Shown piece by piece: positions 17,375-25,917 of a stretch of DNA of 64,000 bases. Below the pieces are notes generated by a model. That model was not told the DNA's origin and made no database searches. It saw only the letters and a list, made by a program, of their open reading frames with translations. The translations under genes and the position numbers were made by a program. Position 1 is the first letter of the stretch; each line of letters begins with the position of its first letter. Source of the DNA: SB11 sp035906255 (GTDB taxonomy: Bacteria > Bacteroidota > Bacteroidia > UBA8524); contig JAMIFM010000031.1 of NCBI GenBank assembly GCA_035906255.1, positions 1 to 64,000 on the forward strand, read 5' to 3'.

Positions 17375-17660
17375 GAACTTATACGATTACCATAAATCGG
17401 TTTAAGCAGCAAGAAATAATTGTGGCTTTTGAGCATGAATGATTTATGGGTTTGTTTCTCAATATTTCCTTCTATCATGTGGCTTGTGCGGCAAGGACTT
17501 ATGAGAACACATAAGTTAAGTTTGTAACTTGGCTGTAGCAATCAATTTAATAAACAAGGCTTATGTATTTTCTTTTCATGTTTTTCCAATTATACAAGTA
17601 AAGTTCTTTGACCTTCTGAAGCAGCTATGTATTAACAAAACCCCGCAACTCCTTGTGCTG

Positions 17661-17745
17661 CACGTAACACCTGTAACACGATAACAGTGTAACACAATAA
17701 CACCGTAACAGCGATAGTAAAACTGTCCCACTTTGTCCCACATGA
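17661..17745. repeat. cluster of short direct repeats GTAACAC and GTCCCAC
   Basis: GTAACAC or close variants occur about five times in 50 bp from 17664 (17664, 17673, 17689, about 17697, about 17704), followed by two GTCCCAC in ACTGTCCCACTTTGTCCCAC; GTCCCAC recurs near 17806. The spacing is irregular. No replication gene is nearby. Confidence 0.5.
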
Positions 17746-17883
17746 TTGGGATAGCTTTAATTATTTTAATATAATGAAATACAACGATTTATTACTCAAA
17801 AACGACTGTCCCACCTGTCCCGTCCAAAGAGTAAAAAACGGGTCAAAGAATTCGAAAAGGAAAGAGAGGGGATGCCTATATGA

Positions 17884-18015
17884 AAAAACATTTCAGGCAA
17901 GGGGTGTAGCGGTGTGGGCTACAATACTGTAGATTTGTACAACGGCAACATCAGCTACATGATAACCGCTATCCCCGATATTGTACAATGGATTCGGTTG
18001 TTCTTAACAATGTAG
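17884..18015 (+). pseudogene. possible coding scrap resembling an Rhs-type protein fragment
   Basis: Open frame of 43 codons between stops, without a good start, reading GCSGVGYNTVDLYNGNISYM in its centre and ending WIRLFLTM. The phrase VDLYNGNISY is reminiscent of the (V)DLYTGxxxYxxP segment in the N-terminal region of Bacteroidota Rhs/wall-associated proteins. The resemblance is from memory and short; it could be chance. Confidence 0.25.
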
Positions 18016-18062
18016 CTTGTGTGCAAACATTTGTCTGCACCCAGTTGACTAAAATCTGAATT

Positions 18063-18407
18063 ATGAGTAACAAGAACAAAAACAAATTGGGGATTATGTA
18101 CAGCACCGACCCCGATTTTGAATATAATGAAGATTCTGTAGGAGAAACGGACACCCTGCCCCCGCAACAACAAAAATTGCGGGTGATGCTGGATAAAAAA
18201 AACCGTGCCGGTAAGGCCGTTACATTGGTAACGGGATTTGTTGGTACCAACGACGACCTTGAAGCCCTCGGCAAAAAACTGAAAAACCTTTGCGGAAGCG
18301 GAGGTAGTGCCAAAGACGGTGAAATATTGGTACAGGGCGACCACCGTGATAAAGTGGCAAAATGGCTATTGGACAACGGCTATAGCCAAACAAAAAAGGC
18401 GGGTTAA
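18063..18407 (+). CDS. translation initiation factor SUI1/eIF1-like protein (YciH family)
   Basis: Small RNA-binding protein of the SUI1 fold (114 aa). The domain spans about residues 36-110 with the core AVTLVTGFVGTNDDLEALGKKLKNL and GSAKDGEILVQGDHRDKVAKWL, diagnostic of the family. Bacterial members resemble archaeal/eukaryotic eIF1 and are thought to influence initiation fidelity. The first 35 residues are polar and acidic. It is the first core gene after the accessory island; a nitroreductase gene follows 55 nt later. Confidence 0.93.
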   Translation: MSNKNKNKLGIMYSTDPDFEYNEDSVGETDTLPPQQQKLRVMLDKKNRAGKAVTLVTGFVGTNDDLEALGKKLKNLCGSGGSAKDGEILVQGDHRDKVAKWLLDNGYSQTKKAG

Positions 18408-18462
18408 TTGTTACTACATTTTACCCATTTAATGGAACTTTTGATATTGATTAGAGAGCATA

Positions 18463-19035
18463 GTGATGAACAAACAAGAGATTACTGAATTAATTAAAAA
18501 CAGGCGCAGCATATATCCACGCCAGTATAGCGGTGAAAAAATTGCTGACGAAATTGTGGCCGAAATGCTGGAAACAGCCAATTGGGCACCTACCCATAAA
18601 TATACCGAACCTTGGAGGTTTAAGGTATTTAGAGGCGAGGCACTGGAAAAACTGGTAGGATTTCAAAAGCAGTTGTATTTGGCAAATACTCCCGCCGAGG
18701 AAATAAAAGACGCCAAACTGAAAGTTTTTGATGAAACTCCTGCACAAACCAGCCACATTATTGCCATTGTAATGCACCGCAACCCCATTGTACCTGAGAT
18801 GGAAGAAATTGCAAGCGTAGCAATGGCCGTGCAAAACCTTTGGCTTACAGTAGCTGCGTATGGGTATGGAGGGTATTGGAGTACCGGAAACGGAACGTTT
18901 AGCCTAACCATGCACCAATGGTTGCAGTTGGACGAGAACCACCAATTGATGGGCTTTTTCTACATAGGTGTGCCCGCTGAGCCTTTGCAACAAGGCCGTC
19001 GCCGCCCTATGAACGAGAAAGTACAATGGATGTAA
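18463..19035 (+). CDS. nitroreductase family protein (YdjA-like)
   Basis: FMN-dependent NAD(P)H oxidoreductase of the nitroreductase superfamily, 190 aa. ELIKNRRSIYPRQYSGEKI contains the RRS flavin-phosphate contacts; ETANWAPTHKYTEPWRFKVF and AVQNLWLTVAAYGYGGYWST are the other flavin and dimer regions. The short length and WAPTHKYTEPWRF match the small YdjA-type subgroup. Physiological substrate unknown. Confidence 0.9.
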   Translation: MMNKQEITELIKNRRSIYPRQYSGEKIADEIVAEMLETANWAPTHKYTEPWRFKVFRGEALEKLVGFQKQLYLANTPAEEIKDAKLKVFDETPAQTSHIIAIVMHRNPIVPEMEEIASVAMAVQNLWLTVAAYGYGGYWSTGNGTFSLTMHQWLQLDENHQLMGFFYIGVPAEPLQQGRRRPMNEKVQWM

Positions 19036-19065
19036 TCAATTTATGTTGATGATTTGTTGATTGAC

Positions 19066-19680
19066 TGTCATTCTGAACGATAGTGAAGAATCTTATTATA
19101 GTTTGTAATGACAGAGTGCTATAAGATGCTTCCTTCGTCAGCATGACATGGTAAAGTGATTATACCTCCTCCTAAATCCTCCTCTAAGAGGAGGACATTG
19201 GGAAGCCAAGCTACCTTATCATTTCTTCGAATGTAAAAACTCGCAGGTCGTTCAATGTCCCCCGCTGGCGAGGGGCAGGGGGTGAATTTAATTTATCAAT
19301 AACTGTCATTCTGAACGATAGTGAAGAATCGTATTACCGTTTGTAATGACAGAGTGCTATAAGATGCTTCCTTCGTCAGCATGACAGATTTGGGTACGTT
19401 ATTAATCTGTTTGGACACCTCTCTTAGTCCCTCCTTAACCCATGCACAAACCCACCGAAGGAGGAAAACTACCGCGCATTGCCTTTAGCAAACCGCCGAT
19501 TATCGTCATTGCGAAAAACCGCTTTTGGGTTTTGAAGCAATCCGTTTGCTGAGATAGTGAATGAACTGCTTACGGTTAACCCCGTAATGTTGGTTTGGAG
19601 ATTATGCCGATGCACGAGGCATCTTGTTGAAATAATGTGAGCAAACGGGATAAGGTGCTTCCTTCGTCAGCATGACATAT
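19066..19680 (+). repeat. second composite dispersed-repeat block
   Basis: The 650-bp gap 19036-19685 has no gene. It carries two complete palindromic elements (19066-19147 and 19305-19385, GTCATTCTGAAC...GTCAGCATGAC), the CCTCCTCC...GGAGGACATTG module (about 19165), the CCCCCGCTGGCG...GGGGG module (about 19254), the CCTCCTTAACCC...GAAGGAGG module (about 19425) and a right half of the palindromic element (about 19640-19678). The order repeats that at 10776-11342. Confidence 0.85.
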
Positions 19681-19685
19681 AGAGT

Positions 19686-20138
19686 TTATCCTACTTCTAA
19701 CACTTTTTCTTTCTTGCCCCTAAACTCAAAGGCATCACCTGCTTTTTTGTTAAGCATTACTTGCGCCAACGGTGTGGCAGGTGAAAGGGCTACCCATGTT
19801 TTACCTTCTGTTTTCAGCATTCCTGCGCTTACCGCAATAAAATAATTCCCGCTTGTAGTAACCGCCACACTACCTGATTGTATTACTGTTTGTAAAGTTT
19901 CAGGATTAATTTGTTTCAGTATGGCAAGTTCTTTCAATGCCTCGTTCAGTTGTTTGGCATTCATATCGCGCACAATTTGCCCCATAGCGCGGGCAGTTTC
20001 GTACTTATCCCCCATCGAGCTTTTACCCTCCTCATTGGCCGAGTTTTGCGCATCTTCCATCGCCTTTTTAGCTACCTCAATACGGGTATTTAATGCCTCA
20101 AGACAAAGGTTATATAGTTGTTGTTTGATATTAATCAT
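19686..20138 (-). CDS. Gre-like transcription factor homolog
   Basis: A 150-aa protein with the GreA/GreB layout: an N-terminal helical hairpin (residues of about 5-75, with GKSSMGDKYETARAMGQI) and a C-terminal FKBP-like half (GNYFIAVSAGMLKTEG, then LSPATPLAQVMLNKKAGDAF and FEFRGKKEKVLEV, matching the Gre pattern SPxxPxxxALLGKxxGD). Gre proteins enter the RNA polymerase secondary channel; this shortened form may act similarly. It lies 18 nt downstream of the Wzi/RemB-like gene in one unit. Confidence 0.75.
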   Translation of the reverse strand: MINIKQQLYNLCLEALNTRIEVAKKAMEDAQNSANEEGKSSMGDKYETARAMGQIVRDMNAKQLNEALKELAILKQINPETLQTVIQSGSVAVTTSGNYFIAVSAGMLKTEGKTWVALSPATPLAQVMLNKKAGDAFEFRGKKEKVLEVG

Positions 20139-20156
20139 GAAAAATCTGTCTAAGGA

Positions 20157-21866
20157 TTAAAAATCAAATCCTCTCAACCCAAAGTTTAAACGCATACCTA
20201 CCATCAGCATACTACTTGTAGTACTTTGTGCAGCAATATCGCTGTTCACATTGCGGTAAATATACCTCAAATCAAAAAACAGGTTGTGAGCAGGCATATA
20301 ACTGGCCGTCAATTCGCCCCACAAAAGAGTATTACCCACCCCCTGGCCAATGGTATTATTCTCGTCGCTATAGCGGGTATCGTAGTTTTTGTCCACATCG
20401 CCGCCAAAATTCCTTCCTGCGCTGTCTTTGCCGTATTTGGCATAAATAGCACGGGCAGTTATGTTGATACGGTTGGCAGGCTGATAGCGTACAATAGCCA
20501 ACACCTCCCTGAAATTAGCTCCCAACGGATGCGCCAACGGTGTACCCATATTGGTATAGGTTTGGGCTGTATTAAAATGCTGGTATGTATAAGGACGAAC
20601 GCTATTGGCCTCTAACTGAATATCAAGGTTCGGAATTGTAAAGGCATTAATGTATTTCATCCCTGCCTGCACGCCGTATTTATTTAACCACGAACCCTGA
20701 TTACTGCGCAATTGCTTTATGTGCAATTCATCCAATATCACCTGACTGTAAAAGCTAAGGCTGCGTGTGGCATTAAATTTCACGTCAAATCCCAGCAACG
20801 CATTATCGCTGCTCACCCCGCCTGTTGATTGCTCAATAGCGCGGTAAAAAATAATCGGATTCAGGTAATTATAATCAAAACGTCCGTTGCCTGTAGCACT
20901 ATCACCTCTGCTAAACACAATGCTCTCAAAAATACCCACGTCCCAACGGCGTCCAAGATTTACACTTAAATGATGAAAACTCATAAACTTATCCCGCTTA
21001 TCCCGCTTGCCCAAAGTAGTATTAAACGCATTTAACTGCATAAACAAATTGGTGTAGTTTATGCGCCACACATTTGTTTTTATCTTTAAAAACAGGTTTT
21101 CTTTAGAAAAATCACTCAGCACCAACGAGCGTGCCCCGTTTCCGATAAAGTTACGGTCGTGCCCGAATTGAAAGTTTATCAACTTGGTTATGTCAAACGT
21201 CACATAGCCACGAGCCTCAAAAAAGTCAAACGTATTAGTATCGGTTTTATACGGCTTGGTTAAACCAGCCCCCGGGAAAACCCCTTCGGCACGGGTACGG
21301 TCGGCCAAATACATGGGAGCTTTTACTTGGTTTTCAGTCAAGTAGGTATAAAACCCTATACGCCTACCCACTTGCCCGCGCATTTCAGCACCGCGCGTGT
21401 TTTGCCATATCATGCGGCTTTCACCGTCCACCTGCTCAGTACCCGAGGTAAAATTTAAAACAGGGTTCACAAACACACTAAACTCATACGCCTTAAAGGC
21501 ATACAAAGCAGCCTTGTAATTATAAAAATATTTTAACAACGGTTTGCCTTTTACGGCCTCATTTTCCTGCACATCGGGGTTATCAGCCAACAAATACGTT
21601 AAGTTAAAAACATCGCGATTGGTGTAGCGTCGGTTACTGTCGCCCAACAACTTTTCAGCCATTGCCCCTACTTCATACCGTTGCAATGGTTTCACCGACG
21701 TATGCACCCCACCGTACAACCAATACTTTCGGGCAGGACTGCCGTTCATTATTTCGTAGCGGTCAATCAGGTGCGAGTACTCGCGGTTGTTGCTCATGGT
21801 ATAGGTTGACTGCGAAATCAACGGGCTTGCCGCCAACAATACTGAAAAAAAGAGTAAAAAGCGCAT
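20157..21866 (-). CDS. outer-membrane protein of the Wzi/RemB type
   Basis: Predicted outer-membrane beta-barrel with signal peptide MRFLLFFSVLLAASPLISQS. The conserved GHDRNFIGNGARSLVLSDFS with FLKIKTNVWRINYTNLFMQ is characteristic of capsule-assembly Wzi-like proteins, a group in which Bacteroidota members have been called gliding protein RemB. The C-terminus (SSMLMVGMRLNFGLRGFDF) ends in an aromatic barrel strand. I start at ATG 21866, since the signal peptide begins there and a TATCTTCG box lies 6 nt upstream; a longer frame to 21935 is unlikely. Role in polysaccharide anchoring or motility is inferred. Confidence 0.8.
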   Translation of the reverse strand: MRFLLFFSVLLAASPLISQSTYTMSNNREYSHLIDRYEIMNGSPARKYWLYGGVHTSVKPLQRYEVGAMAEKLLGDSNRRYTNRDVFNLTYLLADNPDVQENEAVKGKPLLKYFYNYKAALYAFKAYEFSVFVNPVLNFTSGTEQVDGESRMIWQNTRGAEMRGQVGRRIGFYTYLTENQVKAPMYLADRTRAEGVFPGAGLTKPYKTDTNTFDFFEARGYVTFDITKLINFQFGHDRNFIGNGARSLVLSDFSKENLFLKIKTNVWRINYTNLFMQLNAFNTTLGKRDKRDKFMSFHHLSVNLGRRWDVGIFESIVFSRGDSATGNGRFDYNYLNPIIFYRAIEQSTGGVSSDNALLGFDVKFNATRSLSFYSQVILDELHIKQLRSNQGSWLNKYGVQAGMKYINAFTIPNLDIQLEANSVRPYTYQHFNTAQTYTNMGTPLAHPLGANFREVLAIVRYQPANRINITARAIYAKYGKDSAGRNFGGDVDKNYDTRYSDENNTIGQGVGNTLLWGELTASYMPAHNLFFDLRYIYRNVNSDIAAQSTTSSMLMVGMRLNFGLRGFDF

Positions 21867-21872
21867 GGTGTG

Positions 21873-21880
21873 CGAAGATA
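21873..21880 (-). promoter_or_regulatory. probable -7 box of the Wzi/RemB-like gene
   Basis: TATCTTCG on the minus strand, one base from TAnnTTTG, 6 nt before the ATG at 21866. It supports the shorter start. Confidence 0.4.
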
Positions 21881-21993
21881 GGGGAATTTTTTCGGGGTGT
21901 TTTTGTGCTATGTTTTGTTTAACTCCAACTTTCAATATTTAATCTCTATTGATAAATATTTTTCAATATTATTGAGTTAAAACCAAGATAAAG

Positions 21994-22623
21994 ATGATTG
22001 AGGATAACTACGGCATTGTATACATATTGAGTAACCCGGTTATGCCCGGATTAATTAAAATAGGAATTACTTATCAAGAGGATGTAAAAATCAGGATGTT
22101 GCAATTGTATTCCACTGGTGTCCCCTTACCTTTTGAGTGTATATATGCTGCAAAAGTGAGAAAACCTGAAGACGTTGAAAAAACTCTTTGGACAGCATTT
22201 TCTCCCAGTCGAATAAACCCAAAACGAGAGTTTTTTGAAATTGATGCTATTCAAGCTATATCAGTAATTAAACTTGTACAAATCGAAGATGTCACACCTA
22301 ATGTCGCTAATGAAAAAGAAGTTGTCGATTTAATCGATAGAGAAGCTGTAAAAGCATATACAAAAAAACGACCCCGATTAAATTTTATTGAAATGGGCAT
22401 ACCGATTGGATCAGAACTTATTTGCGTAAATAATGGAGAGACTGTTATTGTTAAATCGGATAAAACAATCGAATTTAGAGGTGATGAAACTTCATTAACC
22501 AATGCTACGCGACAAATTCTTGAAAGTGAATACAACTTAGCTCCGGGTCCATATTGGACTTTCAATGGTAAAACCGTAAGAGATATTTATAACGAAACAT
22601 ATCTCCCCGAAGATTATTATTAG
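21994..22623 (+). CDS. GIY-YIG (T5orf172/MUG113-type) protein with RAMA/DUF4357-like C-terminus
   Basis: Residues of about 6-85 form a GIY-YIG-type nuclease domain (YGIVYILSN, LIKIGITYQ, RMLQLYSTGVPLPFE, KREFFEID). The C-terminal 75 residues (FIEMGIPIGSELICVNNGET, later SLTNATRQIL and YWTFNGKTVRDIYNETY) resemble the RAMA/DUF4357 module found on restriction-modification and nuclease proteins, where DNA binding is proposed. The gene stands alone and is AT-rich compared with neighbours. A 13-bp palindrome TCAATATTATTGA (21963-21975) precedes the start. Target and role are unknown; DNA modification sensing or defence is possible. Confidence 0.8.
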   Translation: MIEDNYGIVYILSNPVMPGLIKIGITYQEDVKIRMLQLYSTGVPLPFECIYAAKVRKPEDVEKTLWTAFSPSRINPKREFFEIDAIQAISVIKLVQIEDVTPNVANEKEVVDLIDREAVKAYTKKRPRLNFIEMGIPIGSELICVNNGETVIVKSDKTIEFRGDETSLTNATRQILESEYNLAPGPYWTFNGKTVRDIYNETYLPEDYY

Positions 22624-22686
22624 AAAAACATCCCAAAGTAATAACTAAACCATTTTAAATTCTCACCATCCAACCCAAACAATTTG

Positions 22687-22694
22687 TAACTTTG
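22687..22694 (+). promoter_or_regulatory. -7 box before the 22702 T9SS gene
   Basis: TAACTTTG, a full match to TAnnTTTG, 7 nt before the GTG start at 22702. Confidence 0.55.
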
Positions 22695-22701
22695 GCAATT
22701 A

Positions 22702-25700
22702 GTGAAAAAGCTAACCTCATTCATTATTGCCCTGTTGCTAACTGCGGTTGCGTTTGGGCAAAACTCAAAAGACTACACCGTACAAATTAAATTGTCGGTA
22801 CAAAAAAGCCCCTTGCGTTTCACCTTGTTGTGGAACAAAGCAGCGGCGGCTACCCAATACAAAGTATTTTCAAAAACACCCGATGCCCTTGCATGGACAG
22901 AGCTTGCAACACTTTCGGCATCAGATACCACCTATACCGATGCTACGGTAACTGCGGGTGTGCCTGTTGAGTACCAAGTAGTGAAGTTAACCCCTGCCTA
23001 TAACGGGTATGGCTATTTGTATGCAGGTGACGGGATTGACGAGTACAACTATCGCGGCAAACTGTTGCTGATGGTTGACAGTAATTACAGGCTGCCGCTT
23101 TCCACTGAAATTAAACAACTGCAAAGCGATTTGCGCAGTGACGGTTGGCAGGTGATTACCCGCTATGTGAGCCGTAACTCTACTCCTATAAAGGCTAAAC
23201 AACACGTAATTGATTTGTGGCAGCAGGATTCGGCAAATTTTAAAGCCGTGTACTTGTTGGGACACGTGCCTGTTCCTTATTCAGGCTATGTAGGACCTGA
23301 CGGCCACAGCGATCATTACGGCGCATGGCCTGCTGATTTGTATTACTCGATGGCTGATAACAGCCAATGGACAGATTACGTATTGAATGTGAAAGTATCG
23401 TCAAGCCCACGCAATTACAATACCCCCGGCGACGGTAAGTTTGATGCAGATGCCATTACACCGGGCAGTGACAAACTGCACGTGGGCAGGGTTGATTTGT
23501 TTGATATGCCTGTTTTTGGTATGAGCGATACCGCACTTACCCGCCGCTACCTTGCAAAAGCCCATAATTTTAAACTGAACAAATACCCCATTGTGCAGCG
23601 CGGTTTTATTGAGGATGCCATTGGTGGTTTTGGCGGCGAAGCCTTTGTACGTGGTGGATGGGGCAGTTACTCAGGTATGTTTGGCGATTCTATTCGCGAA
23701 GGGGATTTTTTAACCGAGTTGAAAACACGTCCATATATGTTTTCTGTTACAGCCGGTTTTGGTAGCTACACTACCAGTTCAGGCATTGCCACCTCAACCG
23801 ATTTTGTAAACGATTCACTTACCGCACCTTTCACCTCGTCGTTTGGCAGTTATTTCGGCGATTGGGATATTACCAACAACTTGTTGCGGGCACACATTGC
23901 CTCTCGGTCGCTAATACTAACCTCTACTTGGAGCGGCCGCCCTGTGTATTACCACCATCAAATGGCCTTAGGTCACCCTGTAGGATATTGCGCAACTGCT
24001 TCGGCCAACTCGCCCCGTAACCTGTACCACTCTTACTACCTGAGCAACGGTGTTACCATGGGTTTAATGGGCGACCCTACCTTGCGCTTGCATCCTATTA
24101 CCCCTGCTACCTCGCTAACAGCTACCGAAAGTTGTTCGAATGTTTCTTTAAGTTGGACGGCTTCTGCCGATACGGGTATCATTGCCCACCGTATCTATCG
24201 TGCCTCATCAATTGACGGTAAATATGAACTGATAGGCCAAACCTCCGCTGCAAACTATGTGGATGCTTCACCCCTGTTGGGTAAAAATTATTACATGGTA
24301 AAAGCCCTGCGTTTGCAAAAAACTCCTGCCGGTACGTACTATAACACCTCATTAGGAATTATTGACAGTGCAGTTTTTTTACCCGCACCCAAATTAATGC
24401 TTACGGTTAATGACAGCGAGCAGTGCGAAAACGCCAATACATTTATCATTAAGAAAAACCAACCGCAAGGTTATAACCTTTCTTATACTGAAAACTGGTG
24501 GATTGACAATCAATTGAAAATCTATTCCGACTCTTTGGTAGAGAGTTTTGTAGGGGCAGGTTCATTCAATGTAAGCGTGGCCGTTACTTCAAACGGTAAC
24601 TGTTACGACAGCACAGTATTGCAATTGTTGGTAAACCCCACACCGCAATCAAGTATCACCTTAGTGAAAGGTGGCGACTGTAATGATAGTACCAACGTAC
24701 AATTACTCTCACCCGCTACAGGAGTGAATTATACCTGGGCATTTTCTGACGGTGATACGCTATACACACAACAAGCAACTAAAAACTTTGCCGATAGCGG
24801 CTGGCAAAACGTACAACTGATTGTTGAAGACCTTTCAACAGGTTGTATAAACAACTATGAAAACCAAGCAGTGTATGCCAAACTGAAACCTGCACCCAAA
24901 GCTAAAATCATAGTAAACAATAGTACTCAATGTTTTGACGGTAACCGTTTTGTAATACGCAACGGTATTGTGGCATACCCTGCGTCTTACACCCAAAGCT
25001 GGCGCGTTGACGGACAAAAAGAAACATTTACAGATTCGCTGGTAAAAATATTCACATCTTCCGGTACCTATACACTTAGTTATGCTATAGATGTTTTAGG
25101 TTGTTATGATAGTATTACGCTTCCCTTAACTGTAAATCCCAATCCACTTGCAGATATCATTACACTGTGGGAAGGTCAATGCGCCGATAGCAATCTTTTG
25201 AAATTGTCTACCAACACCACCACAGATAAGTACACGTGGAAATTTTCTGACGGAGATTCGATTGTAACCACGTCAAAAAATGTACAAAAAGTATTTACAG
25301 GCGTAGCAGGCAGCTATAGCGTTCAATTAACAGTTCAAAATACAAGTACGGGCTGTGCAAATTCAGCTACTCAAAACTTAACAATACTACCCAAACCTGC
25401 ACCTGTAACCATTACAGGCAATCCGTTTATGCAATTGGGCAGGCCGTTTACCTACAAAGCACAAGGCCAACCTACATATAACTACACGTGGGCAGTAAGC
25501 CAAACCCCTGATTTGTTACAGGCTAATAAAGACAGTATTACCCTGCGTTGGGATAATACACTGCTGGCTGCCGTGCTTAAACTGGTGGTACGCGATACCA
25601 ACGGCTGCAAAAGCGATACTTCATACTTTAATGTTTGGACGATTATTAATAATATCGGCGACCAAAGCAGCAACGCATTTGAAGTATATCCCATACCCGT

Positions 25701-25917
25701 TAGTGATAATATTTTGTACATCAACAACCTTGCAGGTATAGAAGGTCAAACCCTTATTACCATAATGGATGCAGCAGGCAAAACAGTTGTCAACAAACAA
25801 ACTGCTTTGTTGCACGGTGAAAACAAACTGGATGTAGGTGGTTTGGCCGCAGGTATTTATTACATCAGCCTGCAAAACGGCACACAAGTATTTACTCAAA
25901 AAATCAGTAAGCAATAG
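22702..25917 (+). CDS. large T9SS-secreted protein with Fn3, C25-like and PKD-like domains
   Basis: Cell-surface or secreted protein of 1071 aa from a GTG start. Signal peptide KKLTSFIIALLLTAVAFGQ; a fibronectin III-like domain (about 20-95); a central domain (about 105-460) with YLLGHVPVPYSG, GPDGHSDHYGAWPADLYY, HVGRVDLFDMPVF, FGSYFGDWD and ending LMGDPTLRLHP, which resembles the caspase-like C25 (gingipain) peptidase fold; a second Fn3; PKD/Ig-like repeats; and a type A sorting domain (VYPIPVSDNILYI ... GIYYISLQNG). A gingipain-type HG plus downstream Cys pair is not visible, so peptidase activity is doubtful. The next gene starts directly after the stop. Confidence 0.8.
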   Translation: MKKLTSFIIALLLTAVAFGQNSKDYTVQIKLSVQKSPLRFTLLWNKAAAATQYKVFSKTPDALAWTELATLSASDTTYTDATVTAGVPVEYQVVKLTPAYNGYGYLYAGDGIDEYNYRGKLLLMVDSNYRLPLSTEIKQLQSDLRSDGWQVITRYVSRNSTPIKAKQHVIDLWQQDSANFKAVYLLGHVPVPYSGYVGPDGHSDHYGAWPADLYYSMADNSQWTDYVLNVKVSSSPRNYNTPGDGKFDADAITPGSDKLHVGRVDLFDMPVFGMSDTALTRRYLAKAHNFKLNKYPIVQRGFIEDAIGGFGGEAFVRGGWGSYSGMFGDSIREGDFLTELKTRPYMFSVTAGFGSYTTSSGIATSTDFVNDSLTAPFTSSFGSYFGDWDITNNLLRAHIASRSLILTSTWSGRPVYYHHQMALGHPVGYCATASANSPRNLYHSYYLSNGVTMGLMGDPTLRLHPITPATSLTATESCSNVSLSWTASADTGIIAHRIYRASSIDGKYELIGQTSAANYVDASPLLGKNYYMVKALRLQKTPAGTYYNTSLGIIDSAVFLPAPKLMLTVNDSEQCENANTFIIKKNQPQGYNLSYTENWWIDNQLKIYSDSLVESFVGAGSFNVSVAVTSNGNCYDSTVLQLLVNPTPQSSITLVKGGDCNDSTNVQLLSPATGVNYTWAFSDGDTLYTQQATKNFADSGWQNVQLIVEDLSTGCINNYENQAVYAKLKPAPKAKIIVNNSTQCFDGNRFVIRNGIVAYPASYTQSWRVDGQKETFTDSLVKIFTSSGTYTLSYAIDVLGCYDSITLPLTVNPNPLADIITLWEGQCADSNLLKLSTNTTTDKYTWKFSDGDSIVTTSKNVQKVFTGVAGSYSVQLTVQNTSTGCANSATQNLTILPKPAPVTITGNPFMQLGRPFTYKAQGQPTYNYTWAVSQTPDLLQANKDSITLRWDNTLLAAVLKLVVRDTNGCKSDTSYFNVWTIINNIGDQSSNAFEVYPIPVSDNILYINNLAGIEGQTLITIMDAAGKTVVNKQTALLHGENKLDVGGLAAGIYYISLQNGTQVFTQKISKQ

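Larger units (their letters stand above)
17149..18062. other. 914-bp gap: repeat C, hairpins, short direct repeats, coding scrap
   Basis: No full gene is visible. From left to right it holds spacer repeat C (17167-17256), two hairpins with the same GCG-TGGA-CGC tip (17328-17374), an unremarkable AT-rich stretch (17380-17640), clustered GTAACAC and GTCCCAC motifs (17661-17745, with further GTCCC motifs near 17806), and an open frame without a start (17884-18015) that faintly resembles the N-terminal part of Rhs-type proteins. A minus-strand frame at 17314-17541 has no support. Confidence 0.6.

Noticed and set aside
17314..17541. 75-aa minus frame in the accessory island
   Set aside because: It starts and ends in hairpin and AT-rich sequence, with no start context or known motif.
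17955..18376. Minus-strand frames of about 130 aa over the SUI1 gene
   Set aside because: They lie antisense to a well-supported SUI1/YciH gene and have no family features.
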